This document shows, in pieces, positions 21,336-32,969 of a DNA stretch of 64,000 bases. Every line of letters begins with the position of its first letter. Positions within the stretch are counted from its first letter, which is position 1. A program made the translations under genes and the position numbers. Source of the DNA: Homarus americanus (taxonomy: Eukaryota > Arthropoda > Malacostraca > Decapoda > Nephropidae); NCBI RefSeq assembly GCF_018991925.1, contig NW_024724368.1:868319-932318 (forward strand). The letters run 5' to 3'. The notes under the pieces are model-generated. The model saw nothing but the letters and a program-made list of their open reading frames with translations, was not told the origin of the DNA and made no database searches.

Positions 21336-21424
21336 TACCACCCTCAGTGTCAAGACTTGACTGAATTACTCAGAATAGGCAAACTGTACTACAAGCTTTG
21401 TCAATAAATTTGTTAAACTAAAAA
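21301..21424 (+). mobile_element. Interspersed repeat family 2, copy 1 (probable retroelement 3' end)
   Basis: Matches the reverse complement of 32230-32357 with about 90% identity by eye over about 120 bp. The plus-strand 3' end has 'tgtcaataaatttgtt', containing AATAAA, followed by an A-rich tail. Non-coding, family not recognised. Confidence 0.75.
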
Positions 21425-21499
21425 ATAAACTCTTGACGGATAACTGTAGTAAGTTTAACATTAAATGACGAGAACATCAGCTACGAGCATGACTCAGTC

Positions 21500-21640
21500 C
21501 TTCCCCACCCCCAAAACAACACCCCCCACCCCCCCGGCGTTCACTCCATCCCAGGGCTAGTTTCTCCTCCTTCTCCTCCTCTGCCTTCTCCTCCCTCATC
21601 CTCTGCCTCCTCGCTCCCTCCTCCATTAACACGTGGTGAG
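21500..21640 (+). repeat. C-rich and CTCCT-rich low-complexity
   Basis: Several runs of C up to seven, then CTCCTTCTCC phrases. G-quadruplex potential on minus. Confidence 0.6.
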
Positions 21641-22008
21641 GCAGTAAGAGCGGCCATCACTTCACCCTGACACGAGACTGTAGACCTTAGTGTTGCGGGC
21701 AGTAACCTGAGAGCTGGCGTATCACTGCTTCCCAGGGACCCTCCTTATGTACTGTTGTATACCACGATCAGCTGACGACCGACGGGCCAACCTCCACGAA
21801 CTACCACCATCACTACTACTACTACTATTACTATGGATAGCTGAGTGAGTTACTACCACTAACACCATCGTAACAAACGCCACTACCATCACCACCACTC
21901 CTACAAAACAACTACCCTCAACCTTCAACACTATCACCATCACCAGATGAGTAAGATCACCAATACTACATCTACTTAATAAGGTGAAACTCACCATTAT
22001 CACTCTGA

Positions 22009-22120
22009 AAAACTTGTTCGAACAGAGGCTGGTATTGGTAGGCCCATGGAGTAGTCTACCAGCACAAGTACGGGGAGCGAGAGAAGTAATTGGTTTCAAA
22101 GTAGCCCTTAACAGGACTAT
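22009..22120 (+). mobile_element. Possible LINE pol C-terminal remnant
   Basis: The frame reads FEQRLVLVGPWSSLPAQV, then EVIGFKVALN. This resembles the (F-x-x-R-V-V-x-x-W-N-x-L-P-x-x-V...F-K-x-x-L) end of LINE pol proteins. No tail is visible. Resemblance is by eye and short. Confidence 0.38.
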
Positions 22121-22287
22121 CAAGAACAATGGAGGGATCCTACACAGGCTACTGACCTGCTTTCCTGGCTGGGGTGGTTATAGGGTAAATTAATTAAATA
22201 GGTAGAAATAACACAGAAACCTCTATCACCTACCACCACAAATTATCTGAGTAAACCATCATCACTACTACCAATATCATGACCAAT

Positions 22288-22645
22288 ACAACAACCACCA
22301 CGATCAGCTGAACAGGCCACCACTACCACGATCAGCTGAGCGGGCCACCACGACCGCGATCAGCTGAGCAGGCCACCACTACCGCGATCAGCTGAGCAGG
22401 CCACCATTACCACGATCAGCTGAGCGGGCCACCGCTACCACGATCAGCTGAGCGGGCCACCACTACCGCGATCAGCTGAGCAAGCCACCGCTACCACGAT
22501 CAGCTGAGCAGGCCACCATTACCACGATCAGCTGAGCGGGCCACCGCTACCACGATCAGCTGAGCGGGCCACCACTACCGCGATCAGCTGAGCAAGCCAC
22601 CGCTACCACGATCAGCTGAGCAGGCCACCACAACCACGATTAACT
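22288..22645 (+). repeat. 28-bp minisatellite with CAGCTG boxes and 112-bp higher-order repeat
   Basis: About 12.7 units of 28 bp, each with CGATCAGCTGAGC. Positions 22402-22513 and 22514-22625 are identical 4-unit blocks of 112 bp, so recent expansion was by four units. Each unit has the palindrome TCAGCTGA, which contains an E-box CAGCTG. One stray 'cgatcagctgacg' lies at 21768. Confidence 0.95.
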
Positions 22646-22649
22646 GATG

Positions 22650-22682
22650 ATACATATACATACATACATACATACATACATC
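22650..22682 (+). repeat. (ATAC)n microsatellite
   Basis: Six ATAC units directly after the 28-bp array. Confidence 0.9.
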
Positions 22683-22689
22683 ACAGCAG

Positions 22690-22760
22690 GGGAAGGTGAA
22701 AGGAAGAGAAAGAAGAGAGAGGAGAGGAAGGGAGGAGAGGGGGCATTGGAGCGAGAGAGG
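22690..22760 (+). repeat. GA-rich tract
   Basis: AGGAAGAGAAAGAAGAGAGA-type purine run. Confidence 0.75.
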
Positions 22761-22796
22761 CGCCAGGGACCGACACTCTGATAAACCTGGCTGGGC

Positions 22797-22798
<2 letters not shown>

Positions 22799-22860
<62 letters not shown>
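22799..22860 (+). repeat. (GT)n microsatellite, 62 bp
   Basis: Uninterrupted GT run. Opposing frames over it encode Cys-Val or His-Thr repeats and are artefacts. Confidence 0.97.
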
Positions 22861-22863
<3 letters not shown>

Positions 22864-23051
22864 TTTAACTCTGACGATGAGGTTAAGAATGAGTTCGTCA
22901 AGTTTAGCGTCAATTCAAATTCAATTCAATTCGTTCAACTGTCTCAATTAAACACAAGGGAACCAAGAGAAAACTACAAACTGCCTCACGCTCGAAAAAA
23001 CCATTAACAGTTAAGACAAGAGAGGTGGACCTGTGGCTAAACACTCGTAAA

Positions 23052-23160
23052 CGTTGAGGTTAACCTGATGATTAAACACCCTAACGTTAACCTAACTTAA
23101 CCTAACCTAACCCTCCTTCGGGTGTCTAATTATCAGGTGAAATTAACCAGGGGCACCAGG
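23052..23160. mobile_element. CCTAA-core fold-back MITE, copy A
   Basis: The left arm 'ggttaacctgatgattaaac' pairs with the right arm, whose reverse complement reads 'ggttaatttcacctgataat'. Between them lie CCTAA/CTTAA pentamers (23079-23111). It is shorter than the other copies because the outer arm block (GATCACCTGAAGATTAG) is missing. Confidence 0.72.
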
Positions 23161-23317
23161 GATGCATTCGAAGAAACTTAAAACAAAATAATTATCCTGC
23201 AGACTGACTGGTGGTGGGGAGGTACGGGCGGACCACGTATGAAGTGACAGACAAGTGCATATTAATGTGTCTCGCTGCATTCAAGGCAGAGTCATAAAGA
23301 TATGATGAACTTATTAA

Positions 23318-23405
23318 CCCTTTGAGGACGATGGTCTAGCCCTTTGAGGACGCTGGTTTATCCCTTTGAGGACAATAGTTTAACCCCTTAATGGCGATGA
23401 TTTAC
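23318..23405 (+). repeat. 22-bp tandem repeat, four units, starting CCCTTTGAGGACG
   Basis: Units start at 23318, 23340, 23362 and 23384. The first is preceded by TTAA. The unit start resembles the piggyBac-type terminus of 15309-15398 (CCCTTTGGCTGCG), but no inverted partner is visible. Confidence 0.85.
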
Positions 23406-23935
23406 CCCCTTCCTTTCATAAAGGCTAAACATACTTAAGGAGTTTTCTCCAGGTAAAATATCCAACAGGCTAAGCGATGATATCCCCGAACATTTAGACG
23501 TAACAAATTACCGCTGACGGCTGATTAGCTTTTTCGTTGGTGACATCAGCAGAAGCTTGCACTGACACTGCCTCCACATACCCGGTACACCACTCTAAGA
23601 CTCCTGGATCTATTGTCATGGTATAAACTTAAAGTTCTGATCACTATTGATTTATATTCAAATTTTTCGACCTTGAGGATGCCATGGTCGTAATAAATAA
23701 TCCTACTAGCATTATGAAGAATGTGCTTTGAGTAGTTGATGGATAAGGAAGACTGGAAAAAAGACTTCGTTGCAGGTCTTCGTGTGGCGGATAGAATCTC
23801 CTCGGAGTGTTGGTGACCTACTGAGGTGGTGACGACTGTTGGCAGCGGCAGACTTCTGAAGGAAGGGAATCTAAAGCCACTGATAAATGCCATAGTTGAA
23901 GAACTTGAGCGCGTGTAGAGCGTGAATGTTTATGG
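23406..23935. other. Unique sequence
   Basis: A 115-codon minus frame (23546-23893) has no recognised domain. No repeat seen. Confidence 0.4.
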
Positions 23936-23988
23936 AGTGTATGAGTGCGTGGAGTGTGAGTGCGTGTGGAGTGAGAGGGGGGGGGGGG
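23936..23988 (+). repeat. GAGTGCGTG repeats and G12 run
   Basis: Three or four GTGAGTGCGTGGA-like units, then twelve consecutive G (23977-23988). Confidence 0.8.
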
Positions 23989-24400
23989 ACCGGCTGTGGT
24001 CATGTGGTCATTGGGAGGTCAGGTGTCCAGGAGACTCGACTGGCCCACTTCCGGAGCTGGCAGCCGCCACTGTCACGCCTGGACAATAACACAGTACCAA
24101 CGCTAGATGTAACTCCGACAACAGTAAGCAACAGCACAAACAGCTTCGATAATAGCAAGTAGTTACACAGGGAGATACGTCTTCAACAACAGTAATTAAT
24201 AGCAACAGGGGATTCAGTAAGTAACAACAGACAGAGCTTCAAAAAACAGCAAGGAACAACAGATACAGGTCTAAAAGCATCACCCAAAAGAAAATACACC
24301 TTCAACAACACCAGATAAAGCTTCAACAGTAGCGTGTTATAACAACAGCAAGTAGAGTAAAGCTTCGACAGCAAGTAACAATAAATACAGCTTCCAGAAT
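23989..24400. other. AAC/AGC-rich region with degenerate repeat
   Basis: Recurrent 'cttcaacaacagtaa/cttcgataatagcaagta' phrases of about 30-40 bp from 24080 to 24390 suggest an old, strongly diverged array. Confidence 0.5.
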
Positions 24401-24403
24401 GGC

Positions 24404-24437
24404 AGCAGCAGTAGTAGTAGTAGTAGTAGTAGTAGTA
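24404..24437 (+). repeat. (AGT)n microsatellite
   Basis: Ten AGT units after two AGC. Confidence 0.93.
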
Positions 24438-24719
24438 AATGTGTCATTATTATCATTACCCACAAGACCTATACATATCCACGCCTGGGTAACTCCACAT
24501 GAAGGACACGATTCAGTGCGAACGACAACTTCCTTTTATAATATTTTTCTCGGGGTAGTTGAACGCCTGAGTGCATCTGAATGTCTGTATATAACCCAAA
24601 GTGAATGGTGTCCTGGTCCTTACGAAATAGTTTTACACGCTAATACTTGCCCGGTGGCTAGTACAGGGGATGCCCGGCCGACGTCGTTTCAAGTTCTTCA
24701 CAGGAACTTGTTAGGGTTT

Positions 24720-24922
24720 TGATGGTGATGGTGACAGTGGTGTGATGGTAATGGTGGTGATTATGGGAGTGGTGATGGTGGTGGTAATGGTGATGGTGGT
24801 GTAAATGTGGTGATGGTGGTGTAAATGTGGTGGTGATGGTGGTGTAATTGTGGTAGTGATGGTAATAGTGGTGAAAATGGTGAATGGTGGTGATGGTGAC
24901 GGTGGTGGTGGTGGTGGAGGCA
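24720..24922 (+). repeat. GGT/GAT-rich minisatellite
   Basis: Repeated 'ggtgatggtggtgtaaatgt' units, strongest at 24795-24850. Minus frames (115 and 79 codons) are His/Thr/Pro artefacts. Confidence 0.88.
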
Positions 24923-25059
24923 TTGCGTAACCCTGGCTGGCTGTTGTCAATGATTGTCAGTCCCTCGGTGATAGTGGCAGAGGGAATGGCCGACCTTCCT
25001 GTCACTCACCATTATGTACCAGCAATAACTAGACACAGTATATAAGGCTTTAAATTAAG

Positions 25060-25560
25060 GTGAGATCTATAATTCTGAAGTCTTATAAAATAAAAATCAT
25101 AAAAATCTTAAATGTTTTAAAACTCAAAGTGAACATTAAAAATTTGAATTGAAAAAAAAATCAAATGCAAATTCTTAAAACCCAAATTTGAGGAAGACCG
25201 TCAAATTCTGAAATAAAAACCGCTAAAAATCTAAAACCTAAACTGAAAAAAATCACAATAATTTAAAAACTTTAAAAATGTTAAGATTCAGAATGTTACA
25301 AGACTTGAAATTCTAAAATTAAAAGACTACAAAAATAAAGTCTGAAACCTAAAAAAAAATCGACAGAATAAAAAAATATTTACAAATCTGAAAATTCAAA
25401 ATGTCATCGAAAATTAGAAAATCATAAAACAGAAGAAAGCAGAAATAACATCATTTAACACAATCCAACTAGAAGATAAAATATATAAATAACTAATAAC
25501 CCATAAAAAAATAATTAATATCTAAACGAATAATAGTCAAAGGAAAATAACGATAATAAC
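25060..25560 (+). repeat. A-rich degenerate region
   Basis: AAAATC, TCTGAAA and TAAAA phrases recur irregularly over 500 bp. It could be a very old tandem array or A-biased unique DNA. No frame. Confidence 0.5.
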
Positions 25561-25990
25561 GGTCCTGCTTAATAAGGACATTTACTAACATTTCCTCTCC
25601 TGAGAACTTCGCTCATCACGTGACGGTGTTGGTGAAACGTACCCACGAGACAGAGACCTTGGCAACACAACAGTACACGGGAGACATCTAACCGGAAGAA
25701 TACGTTAATTATAAAAAGTGAAGCCTCTGTCAGTTGGTTTCTTTATGTTGCAGAACCTTAAGACGCCGAGGAACTTATGGACATTGTTCTCTCAGCTGGA
25801 GGAGAAGAATGAGGAGGAGAGGCATGACAGTCATCTCATTCATTGCGATAAGATGACCGTGAGTGCTGTAAAATATCCCCACACACCTGAGTACCTAATT
25901 TATCAGTACCAGATTACCGAGGCGGCGACAAAGGAGGCGAACGACGGGCCACTTTTGTCGGGACGTCTGTGACAGATTTCCTATCTCAGT
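25561..25990. other. Unique sequence
   Basis: An 84-codon plus frame (25718-25972) reads MKPLSVGFFMLQNLKTPRNL onward without recognised domain; length is within chance expectation. Confidence 0.4.
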
Positions 25991-25997
25991 GTTTGTT

Positions 25998-26130
25998 GAT
26001 GCGGCAGTGTGGTGGTCCATGATGGTGTGGCCCAATGGTGGTGGGGTGGTGTGGCCCATGGTTGTGGTGTGGCCTTTGGTGGTGTGATCCATAGGTGGTG
26101 AGGTCCATGGTGGCGTGGTGGTGTGGCCCT
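25998..26130 (+). repeat. GTGGTGTGGCCCATG repeat
   Basis: Seven or eight loose units of 'ggtggtgtggcccatgg' that merge into the following 22-bp array. Confidence 0.75.
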
Positions 26131-26770
26131 TAACGGCAACAATACAGTACCTAGGTGGCCACAATACAGTACCTAGGTGGCCACAATACAGTACCTAGGT
26201 GGCCACAATACAGTACCTAGGTGGCCACAATACAGTACCTAGGTGGCCACAAAACAGCACCTAGGTGGCCACAATACAGTACCTAGGTGGCCACAATACA
26301 GTACCTAGGTGGCCACAATACAGTACCTAGGTGGCCACAATACAGTACCTAGGTGGCCACAATACAGTACCTGGGCGGCAACAATACAGTACCTAGGTGG
26401 CCACAATACAGTACCTAGGTGGCCACAATACAGTACCTAGGTGGCCACAATACAGTACCTGGGCGGCAACAATACAGTACCTAGGTGGCCTGGCACTAGG
26501 TGGTACCCATTACAAATTGGCACAATACAGAATACAGTACCTAGGTGGCCACAATACAGTACCTGAGTGGCCACAGCCACTAGCACCCTGGGTGGCCACA
26601 ATACAGCCACAATACAGTGGGCGGCAACAATACTAGGTGGTAATACCTAGGTACCTAGGTGGCCACAATACAGTACCTAGGTGGCCACAATACAGTACCT
26701 AGGTGGCCACAATACAGTACCTAGGTGGCCACAATACAGTACCTAGGTGGCCACAATACAGTACCTGGGC
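26131..26770 (+). repeat. 22-bp minisatellite with CCTAGG and TGGCCA palindromes
   Basis: Unit TACCTAGGTGGCCACAATACAG (given here less two bases: CCTAGGTGGCCACAATACAG plus TA). About 15 near-perfect units cover 26142-26484. A scrambled zone (26485-26645) with deletions and inserted 'ggtaccc' phrases follows, then five and a half clean units to 26770. Some units carry CCTGGGCGGCAACA variants at regular intervals. Confidence 0.96.
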
Positions 26771-27788
26771 ATCAACAGGTATGGGAATATGAAGTTAATT
26801 TCTTCTAGAGGAGAGATGGAATGGCCTAACCAAATCATTTTATTTCTTCCTGTTGTTTATAATTTGAAAACTTATATAAATCGCTCAACAATTTACCGTT
26901 GACTATAGCGGAAAGTAATAATATTTTGATAAAAGTTTTACTCATAAGCGTTGTATTTTGTTTCTGTTAAGACGTCATGGCGTTGATTAATCGTTCCTTT
27001 AGCCTGTAATCTCTCTTATAACCTAAGGAGAAGAATTAAAAATAAGTTTAGTTTGAAATGTGAGGGACTTGAAAAAAACCCGTATAGAACTGTTATATTT
27101 GGCCTGACCTAAATTCTGCACACTTTTTTCTTGCTCTAGTCTAGGACAAGAACGATCCCCTCCTTCAGCAAAAAACAAACAAAAAACTTACACACGTAAT
27201 TAAAAAGCTGTGTTTTGGGTCGAGCCTATGTGTAATAGAATTTAAAGGTCTGGCCAGGCGCAAGGCGTTGAGAGTAAGGGAGGGAGAGAGGAGAGGGGGC
27301 AGGAGGCAGGACTCGAAGACTAACGGTCACCGCGTGTGCCCTCCGACTAAGGCCTTTCAAAGGGTATTTACCTGAACCTCCGACCCGCCCAGGTGTGAAC
27401 ACTACACCTGGATTACATAATATGCCAACCCAAATGCTGGCAATGATCAAAAATAGGTCTTGGATCATCGGTAATGTAAGTCTAGGATGCTTTATCTTGC
27501 AGGTTATAGAGGCGACAGTGCTGGATGGAAGACTGGTGGTCCCAGATTATGCAAGTACTGCCTTGGCTAACTGCTGCCACCCTGCACCGTCATGTGATTT
27601 TTGGAATTTGAATTCTCGACGAATCGTACATTAATTTACTCCAGGTACTGGAGACGAGTGCATGAAGCTGCAATTTCGAATGCCAATCTCGTCGCCACCA
27701 TCTTAAAGGGGATGGAAAGTCATGCACGAACCTTTAGGAACTAGAAACCTGCGCTCCCTTGTGAACACTGCTGCACCTGTCAACTTGT
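26771..27788. other. Unique sequence; weak tRNA-like B-box on minus
   Basis: AT-rich to 27200. A GA-rich patch lies at 27275-27310. The minus strand at about 27300-27355 has CTTCGAGTCCTG after 'ttagtcggagggcacac', faintly like tRNA B and A boxes, but no cloverleaf forms. An 80-codon plus frame (27395-27634) is unassigned. Confidence 0.4.
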
Positions 27789-28336
27789 GCAGCATTGATG
27801 ATAATGGGGCTGTGGTGAAGAGGATGCTGTGATGAAGGGGGTGCTGTGATGAGGGGCGGTGCTGTGATGATGGTGTGGTGCTGTGATGATGGTGTGGTGC
27901 TGTGATGGTGTGGTGCTGTGATAATGATGGTGTGGTGCTGTGATGAGGGTGCTGTGATGAAGGGATGCTGTGATGAAGGGGTGCTGTGATGATGAGGGGG
28001 TGCTGTGATGATGAAGAGGGGTGCTGTGATGATGGTGTGGTGCTGTGATGATGATGGTGGTGCTGTGATGGTGTGGTGCTGTGATGATGGTTGGCGCTGC
28101 GATGATGATGGTGTGGTGCTGTGATGATGATGGTGGTGCTGTGATGGTGTGGTGCTGTGATGATGATGGTGGTGCTGTGATGGTGTGGTGCTGTGATGAT
28201 GGTGGTGGTGCTGTGATGATGTTGGTGTTGTGATGATGTTGGTGCTGATGATTATGGTGTGGTGCTGTGATGATGGTGTGGTGCTGTGATGGTGTGGTGC
28301 TGTGATGATGGTGGTGGTGGTAGTGTGGTGCTGTGC
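27789..28336 (+). repeat. GCTGTGATGATGGTG minisatellite (variable 12-21 bp units)
   Basis: Units of GGTGCTGTGATG plus a variable number of ATG/GTG triplets. The 287-codon minus frame covering 27734-28597 is Ser/Thr/His low complexity made by this array; it is not called as a gene. Confidence 0.92.
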
Positions 28337-28756
28337 TTCTGCCGGTTCTATTAGCGTGTTTTTGGATGCTATTTTAACAACAGCCCAAAAACACTCAAGA
28401 AGAACCTGTAATAACAGAAACATGCCAACCACAGTACCAGGGTAGCCAGCACGACAAACCAACACCAAAAACAGCAGCGGTAGGAATACAAGGACAGCAT
28501 CATCACCACCTAAAACAGCAGCAAGCACAGCACCGTCACTGCAAATTCCCAACATCAGCACCAACTGACCAGCAGTAGAACGAGCACTACCAAGCACCCC
28601 CCGGTACTAATAACCTGATTGGGACACCAGCAGCGGCAGCAACACAACCGGGATCGTCACCAATACTATTTTCAACACCTTCAGCAGGAATACAGGACTT
28701 ACAGCACGAACATCACCTTTATACTGTAAAACAAGTATATACTTATAATATAAATG
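28337..28756. other. CAG/ACC-rich sequence without array structure
   Basis: Frequent 'cagcagc' and 'accagc' phrases, no constant period. No gene seen. Confidence 0.4.
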
Positions 28757-28788
28757 TAAAATAAAATAAAATAAAATGAATAAATAAA
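28757..28788 (+). repeat. (AAAAT)n microsatellite
   Basis: Five AAAAT-type units then AAAT. Confidence 0.88.
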
Positions 28789-28839
28789 GAAGTGATAATC
28801 GTGGTAACTTTCTCGCGTGTCCTTGCTAACACCATGTGT

Positions 28840-29040
28840 ACTATTCCAGATGATACTAAATGTTACATAATAATTCCTTGAGATAAATGTACAGTATAAA
28901 TCAGGTGTCACTAAGAGAGCTCAGGCCTTCACTTGGCTCAGCCATATCAATATTGTTGTTATTATCCACTCTGTATCCGTATTTTCCTGGCTAAATAAAC
29001 TGTTTCAATATCAACATCAATACAATAACAACAGCAATAC
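28840..29040 (+). mobile_element. Interspersed repeat family 1, copy 2 (probable retroelement 3' end)
   Basis: 28840-29009 is the reverse-complement partner of 3275-3443. In plus orientation it ends 'ggctaaataaactgtttcaa' (AATAAA signal) and is followed by a short CAAT-rich tail (29008-29040). Confidence 0.7.
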
Positions 29041-29730
29041 GAGCACCAGCAGCAGCGAGAGGTGCAACCAGACAGCTGAGAAGGGAAGGGGTATCTTATC
29101 AGATCGAATTCAGGATTAGATATTTTTCTGAGCCAGTAACGAGACTGGCGCAAAATCGCAGTGTTCTGTACTCGGTATCCGTAGTGTCCCAAACGGGTAT
29201 CATGCTAATACAATATATAGTAGAAGATATTCTTGATTTCAAATAAGGGTGACCAAAATTAAGACACTGACTATATTAAGCAACACTTATAAAAACATGT
29301 ATCAATTAGGTCAATCGAGGCTCATGTTAGGTTCACTAAACCAAGGTAAGAATGTGTTTATTTTCAACAGGGCAACGCAGGTACAACATGCAGCTTCATG
29401 ACATCACTATAAATGCGAATTGAGAATACGTTGCACAGTTTTCTATCTCCGTGCAGCAACACAAGAGCCATACAGTCCGTGCATGTATAGACGTCTACAC
29501 AACACTACTGCAGCGATTATTTGTTGCCTGACCTCTATAACATACTTTTCTGATATCACGCGTATTTCTTCTCGTTGTAATTCAAAACAAAAGACAAGGA
29601 ACTCAAGAGAATTAACTTAGCTGAACATGGACAAACTAATACAAGGGTTAATGATGATCAGACGTTATCGAGGTTAATGTTGTCCTAAGTGTCCGCATGA
29701 TCTCCTCAAGGGGGAGATACTGTAGGAGGA
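29041..29730. other. Unique sequence
   Basis: Open frames of up to 76 codons have no recognised motif. No repeats seen. Confidence 0.4.
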
Positions 29731-29892
29731 AACCACCATCCCACTAACCACCACTACCACCCACCATCTCAACCCACCACCACCACCACTTCCACCATCA
29801 CCACTCACCACCACTATCACTACCATCACCCACCAACACTATCACCATCACCACTCACCACCACTATCACCACCACAACACCCACCATCACC
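29731..29892 (+). repeat. ACC-rich triplet minisatellite
   Basis: CCACCACCATC/ACTCACCACCACTATC phrases recur with an about 39-bp superperiod. Confidence 0.85.
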
Positions 29893-29962
29893 CGACTCCC
29901 GGGGACCCACCAGCCCAGTGACATAAAAAGTCTGTGAATCGCCCTGTCAGATTGCATGATAT

Positions 29963-29964
<2 letters not shown>

Positions 29965-30015
<51 letters not shown>
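29965..30015 (+). repeat. Compound (CT)15-(AC)10 microsatellite
   Basis: CT run 29965-29994 joined to AC run 29996-30015. Confidence 0.96.
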
Positions 30016-30099
30016 TCTCCACAATTGGACCACCACCAACCACGTCACCATCAACCATACCATGACTGGTTACATGCACATTCGTCCTCGTAACTCTCT

Positions 30100-30475
30100 C
30101 ACAGTGTCTCATCAGTAAACACCCTTCAAGACGTTCACTCCACCAAACTCCTCGGTATCATCAAAGGTGACAAGTTAAGCTGTACAGTACACGTCAGTAT
30201 TATCATTAAATCTTTCACCTATTGTCATCACATTCTTCGTCGTTTTAAAGACTACGAACTTCCTGCGTTCCAACTCACAAATATTTACACGACCTTCATA
30301 CATCACTAACTCAGTTACGTCTCCCCTGCCTGGTTTTCTTCCTTAACTGCTTTTATTAACGACAAAAACCACTAAAGAAAATGCAGAAAAGGGTATCCAA
30401 GATTATTCTCCAGTCTCCATCCTTCATATACCACCTACCAAGAGCCGCTCAGTACATTGGCCCTAACTCTCTCTC
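30100..30475 (+). mobile_element. Non-LTR retrotransposon fragment: RT thumb region
   Basis: The frame at 30145 reads KLLGIIKGDKLSCTVHV, then ILRRFKDYELPAF and LTNIYTTFIHH, stop, LSYVSPAWFSSLT. The family pattern is LLGV-x-DDKL-x-W...LRR...Y-x-x-F-I-x-P-x-L-x-YASPAW-SSLT. A +1 shift near 30375 gives KMQKRVSKIIL, the usual QKRA-K-IILG block. Stops and the shift make it dead. Confidence 0.85.
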
Positions 30476-31437
<962 letters not shown>

Positions 31438-31533
31438 AATGAATCACTGTAGGTGCGCGTGATCCAGGTATATGCTGATAACCACAAGGAAAAAAGAAAC
31501 ACGAAGTTCCTGCTGAGGGCATCCGTCTGGCGG

Positions 31534-31633
<100 letters not shown>

Positions 31634-31639
31634 CAATAA

Positions 31640-32215
31640 TTGAAGCAAAAAAAAATCCAAGGAGGGTTGTGAAGAGGCAGGGTAGAAGAGAGGGTGTAAG
31701 AGAGTGAAAGGGCAATAGAAAGGAGGAGAAAGGAAGAGGTGAGTAAGTTGAGGTGAAAGCAGAAGGGGAAAAGGAAGAATGATGGTCAGGTGAAGGGAAG
31801 AGCGAGAGAATGGTAGCGAAAGGGTGAAACTATAAGAATGAGGAGATGGGATAAGAGGGAAGAAAGGAGAGGAATAGGAAATGTAAGGGAATGTAAGAGG
31901 AAGAGGGACGGTATGGAATAAATAATAGGATTAGGAAAGAAGAAATAGAGATTGAAGAAAAGAGAAGGAAAGACGGACGAAGGTAAAAAAAAGAACGGAA
32001 AGGAAGAAATAAAATAAATTGGAAGAAGAAAAGGAATGGAACAGACGCCATGCACGGGTAGACAGGAGGGGGGAGAGAGAGAGAGAGAGAGATGGGGAGA
32101 TAGATAGAGAGAAAGAAGGAGGGCAGGGAGGGAAGGGGAGAGAGAGGAAAAGGGGAGGGAGAGATAGAGAGTAGGAAGAGAGAGAGAGAGAGAGAGCAAG
32201 ATGGAAAAAAAAGAG
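31640..32215 (+). repeat. Polypurine (GA-rich) tract
   Basis: AGGAAGAGG, GAAAGG and (GA)n blocks over 575 bp. The minus frames of 137-140 codons are Leu/Ser/Pro artefacts. Confidence 0.9.
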
Positions 32216-32220
32216 GGAGT

Positions 32221-32357
32221 TTTTTTTTTACAGTTAACACATTTATTGACAAAGCTTGTAGTACAGTTTGCCTATGCTGAGTAATTCAGTCAGGTCTTGA
32301 CACTGAGGGTGGTATCACGTCTCACTGCCACGTAGGACAGAGGTTCATACACAAAGG
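32221..32357 (-). mobile_element. Interspersed repeat family 2, copy 2, with poly(A)
   Basis: Reverse complement of the 21301-21418 copy. On the minus strand 'gtcaataaatgtgttaactg' is followed by a run of at least nine A (plus-strand T 32221-32229). AATAAA plus A-tail argues for retroposition. Confidence 0.8.
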
Positions 32358-32523
32358 GAATAATAGTATAAGTGGTGTGGTGAAAGTTACTACGCTGATG
32401 TACAGTGAACCAAAACAAATGTAGCTCCTGCTTTAAGTACCTGTGGCAGTGGTGTTGCCATGGAGGGGGGGGTTGTTGTAGCCATGGGGAGAGTTCTTAA
32501 GTTATTACTAGTACCTTTTATTG

Positions 32524-32740
32524 TATTTATTGATCTCCTCCTTCCCTCTCCTCCCTCCTCCTCCTCCTCCTCCTCCTTCCTCCCCCTCCCACCTCCTCCT
32601 CCTCCCCTCCACCTCCTCCTCCTCCCCCCTCCCTCCTCCCTCCTCCCTCCCCACCTTCCTCCCTCCCTCCTCCCTCCTCCTCCTCCCCTCCTCCTCCTCC
32701 CTCCTCCCTCCTCCTCCTCCCCCTCCCCCCTCCTGTAGAT
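32524..32740 (+). repeat. Polypyrimidine CTC/CCT tract
   Basis: Nearly pure C/T with CTCCTCCTC and CCCTCCC phrases. Strong H-DNA potential, and G4 potential on minus. Frames on both strands are artefacts. Confidence 0.92.
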
Positions 32741-32815
32741 GAGGTGTGTGTGTCATTACCTCCCACAAACAATTATACTAAATAATCACAACACAGAAAA
32801 ACATCAACAAAAAGT

Positions 32816-32840
32816 CATTATTATTATTATTATTATTATC
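32816..32840 (+). repeat. (ATT)n microsatellite
   Basis: Eight ATT units. Confidence 0.93.
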
Positions 32841-32969
32841 ATCACTAGACAGCTTCAGGTATACGTGGTAATGATGTTATCAGTCGCTCACAGAGGAAGT
32901 CTTCACTAATACTGAGATAATCCCAGAGACCGCGAGTGTACCCGTGTGACCCAGTCTATTGACGTGACA

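Noticed and set aside
27299..27360. tRNA or tRNA-derived SINE head on minus
   Set aside because: A B-box-like CTTCGAGTCCTG and a weak A-box-like stretch are present, but acceptor and T-arm stems do not pair.
27734..28597. 287-codon minus-strand frame
   Set aside because: His/Ser/Thr low complexity from the GCTGTGATGATGG array. The non-repeat N-terminal part has no recognised domain.
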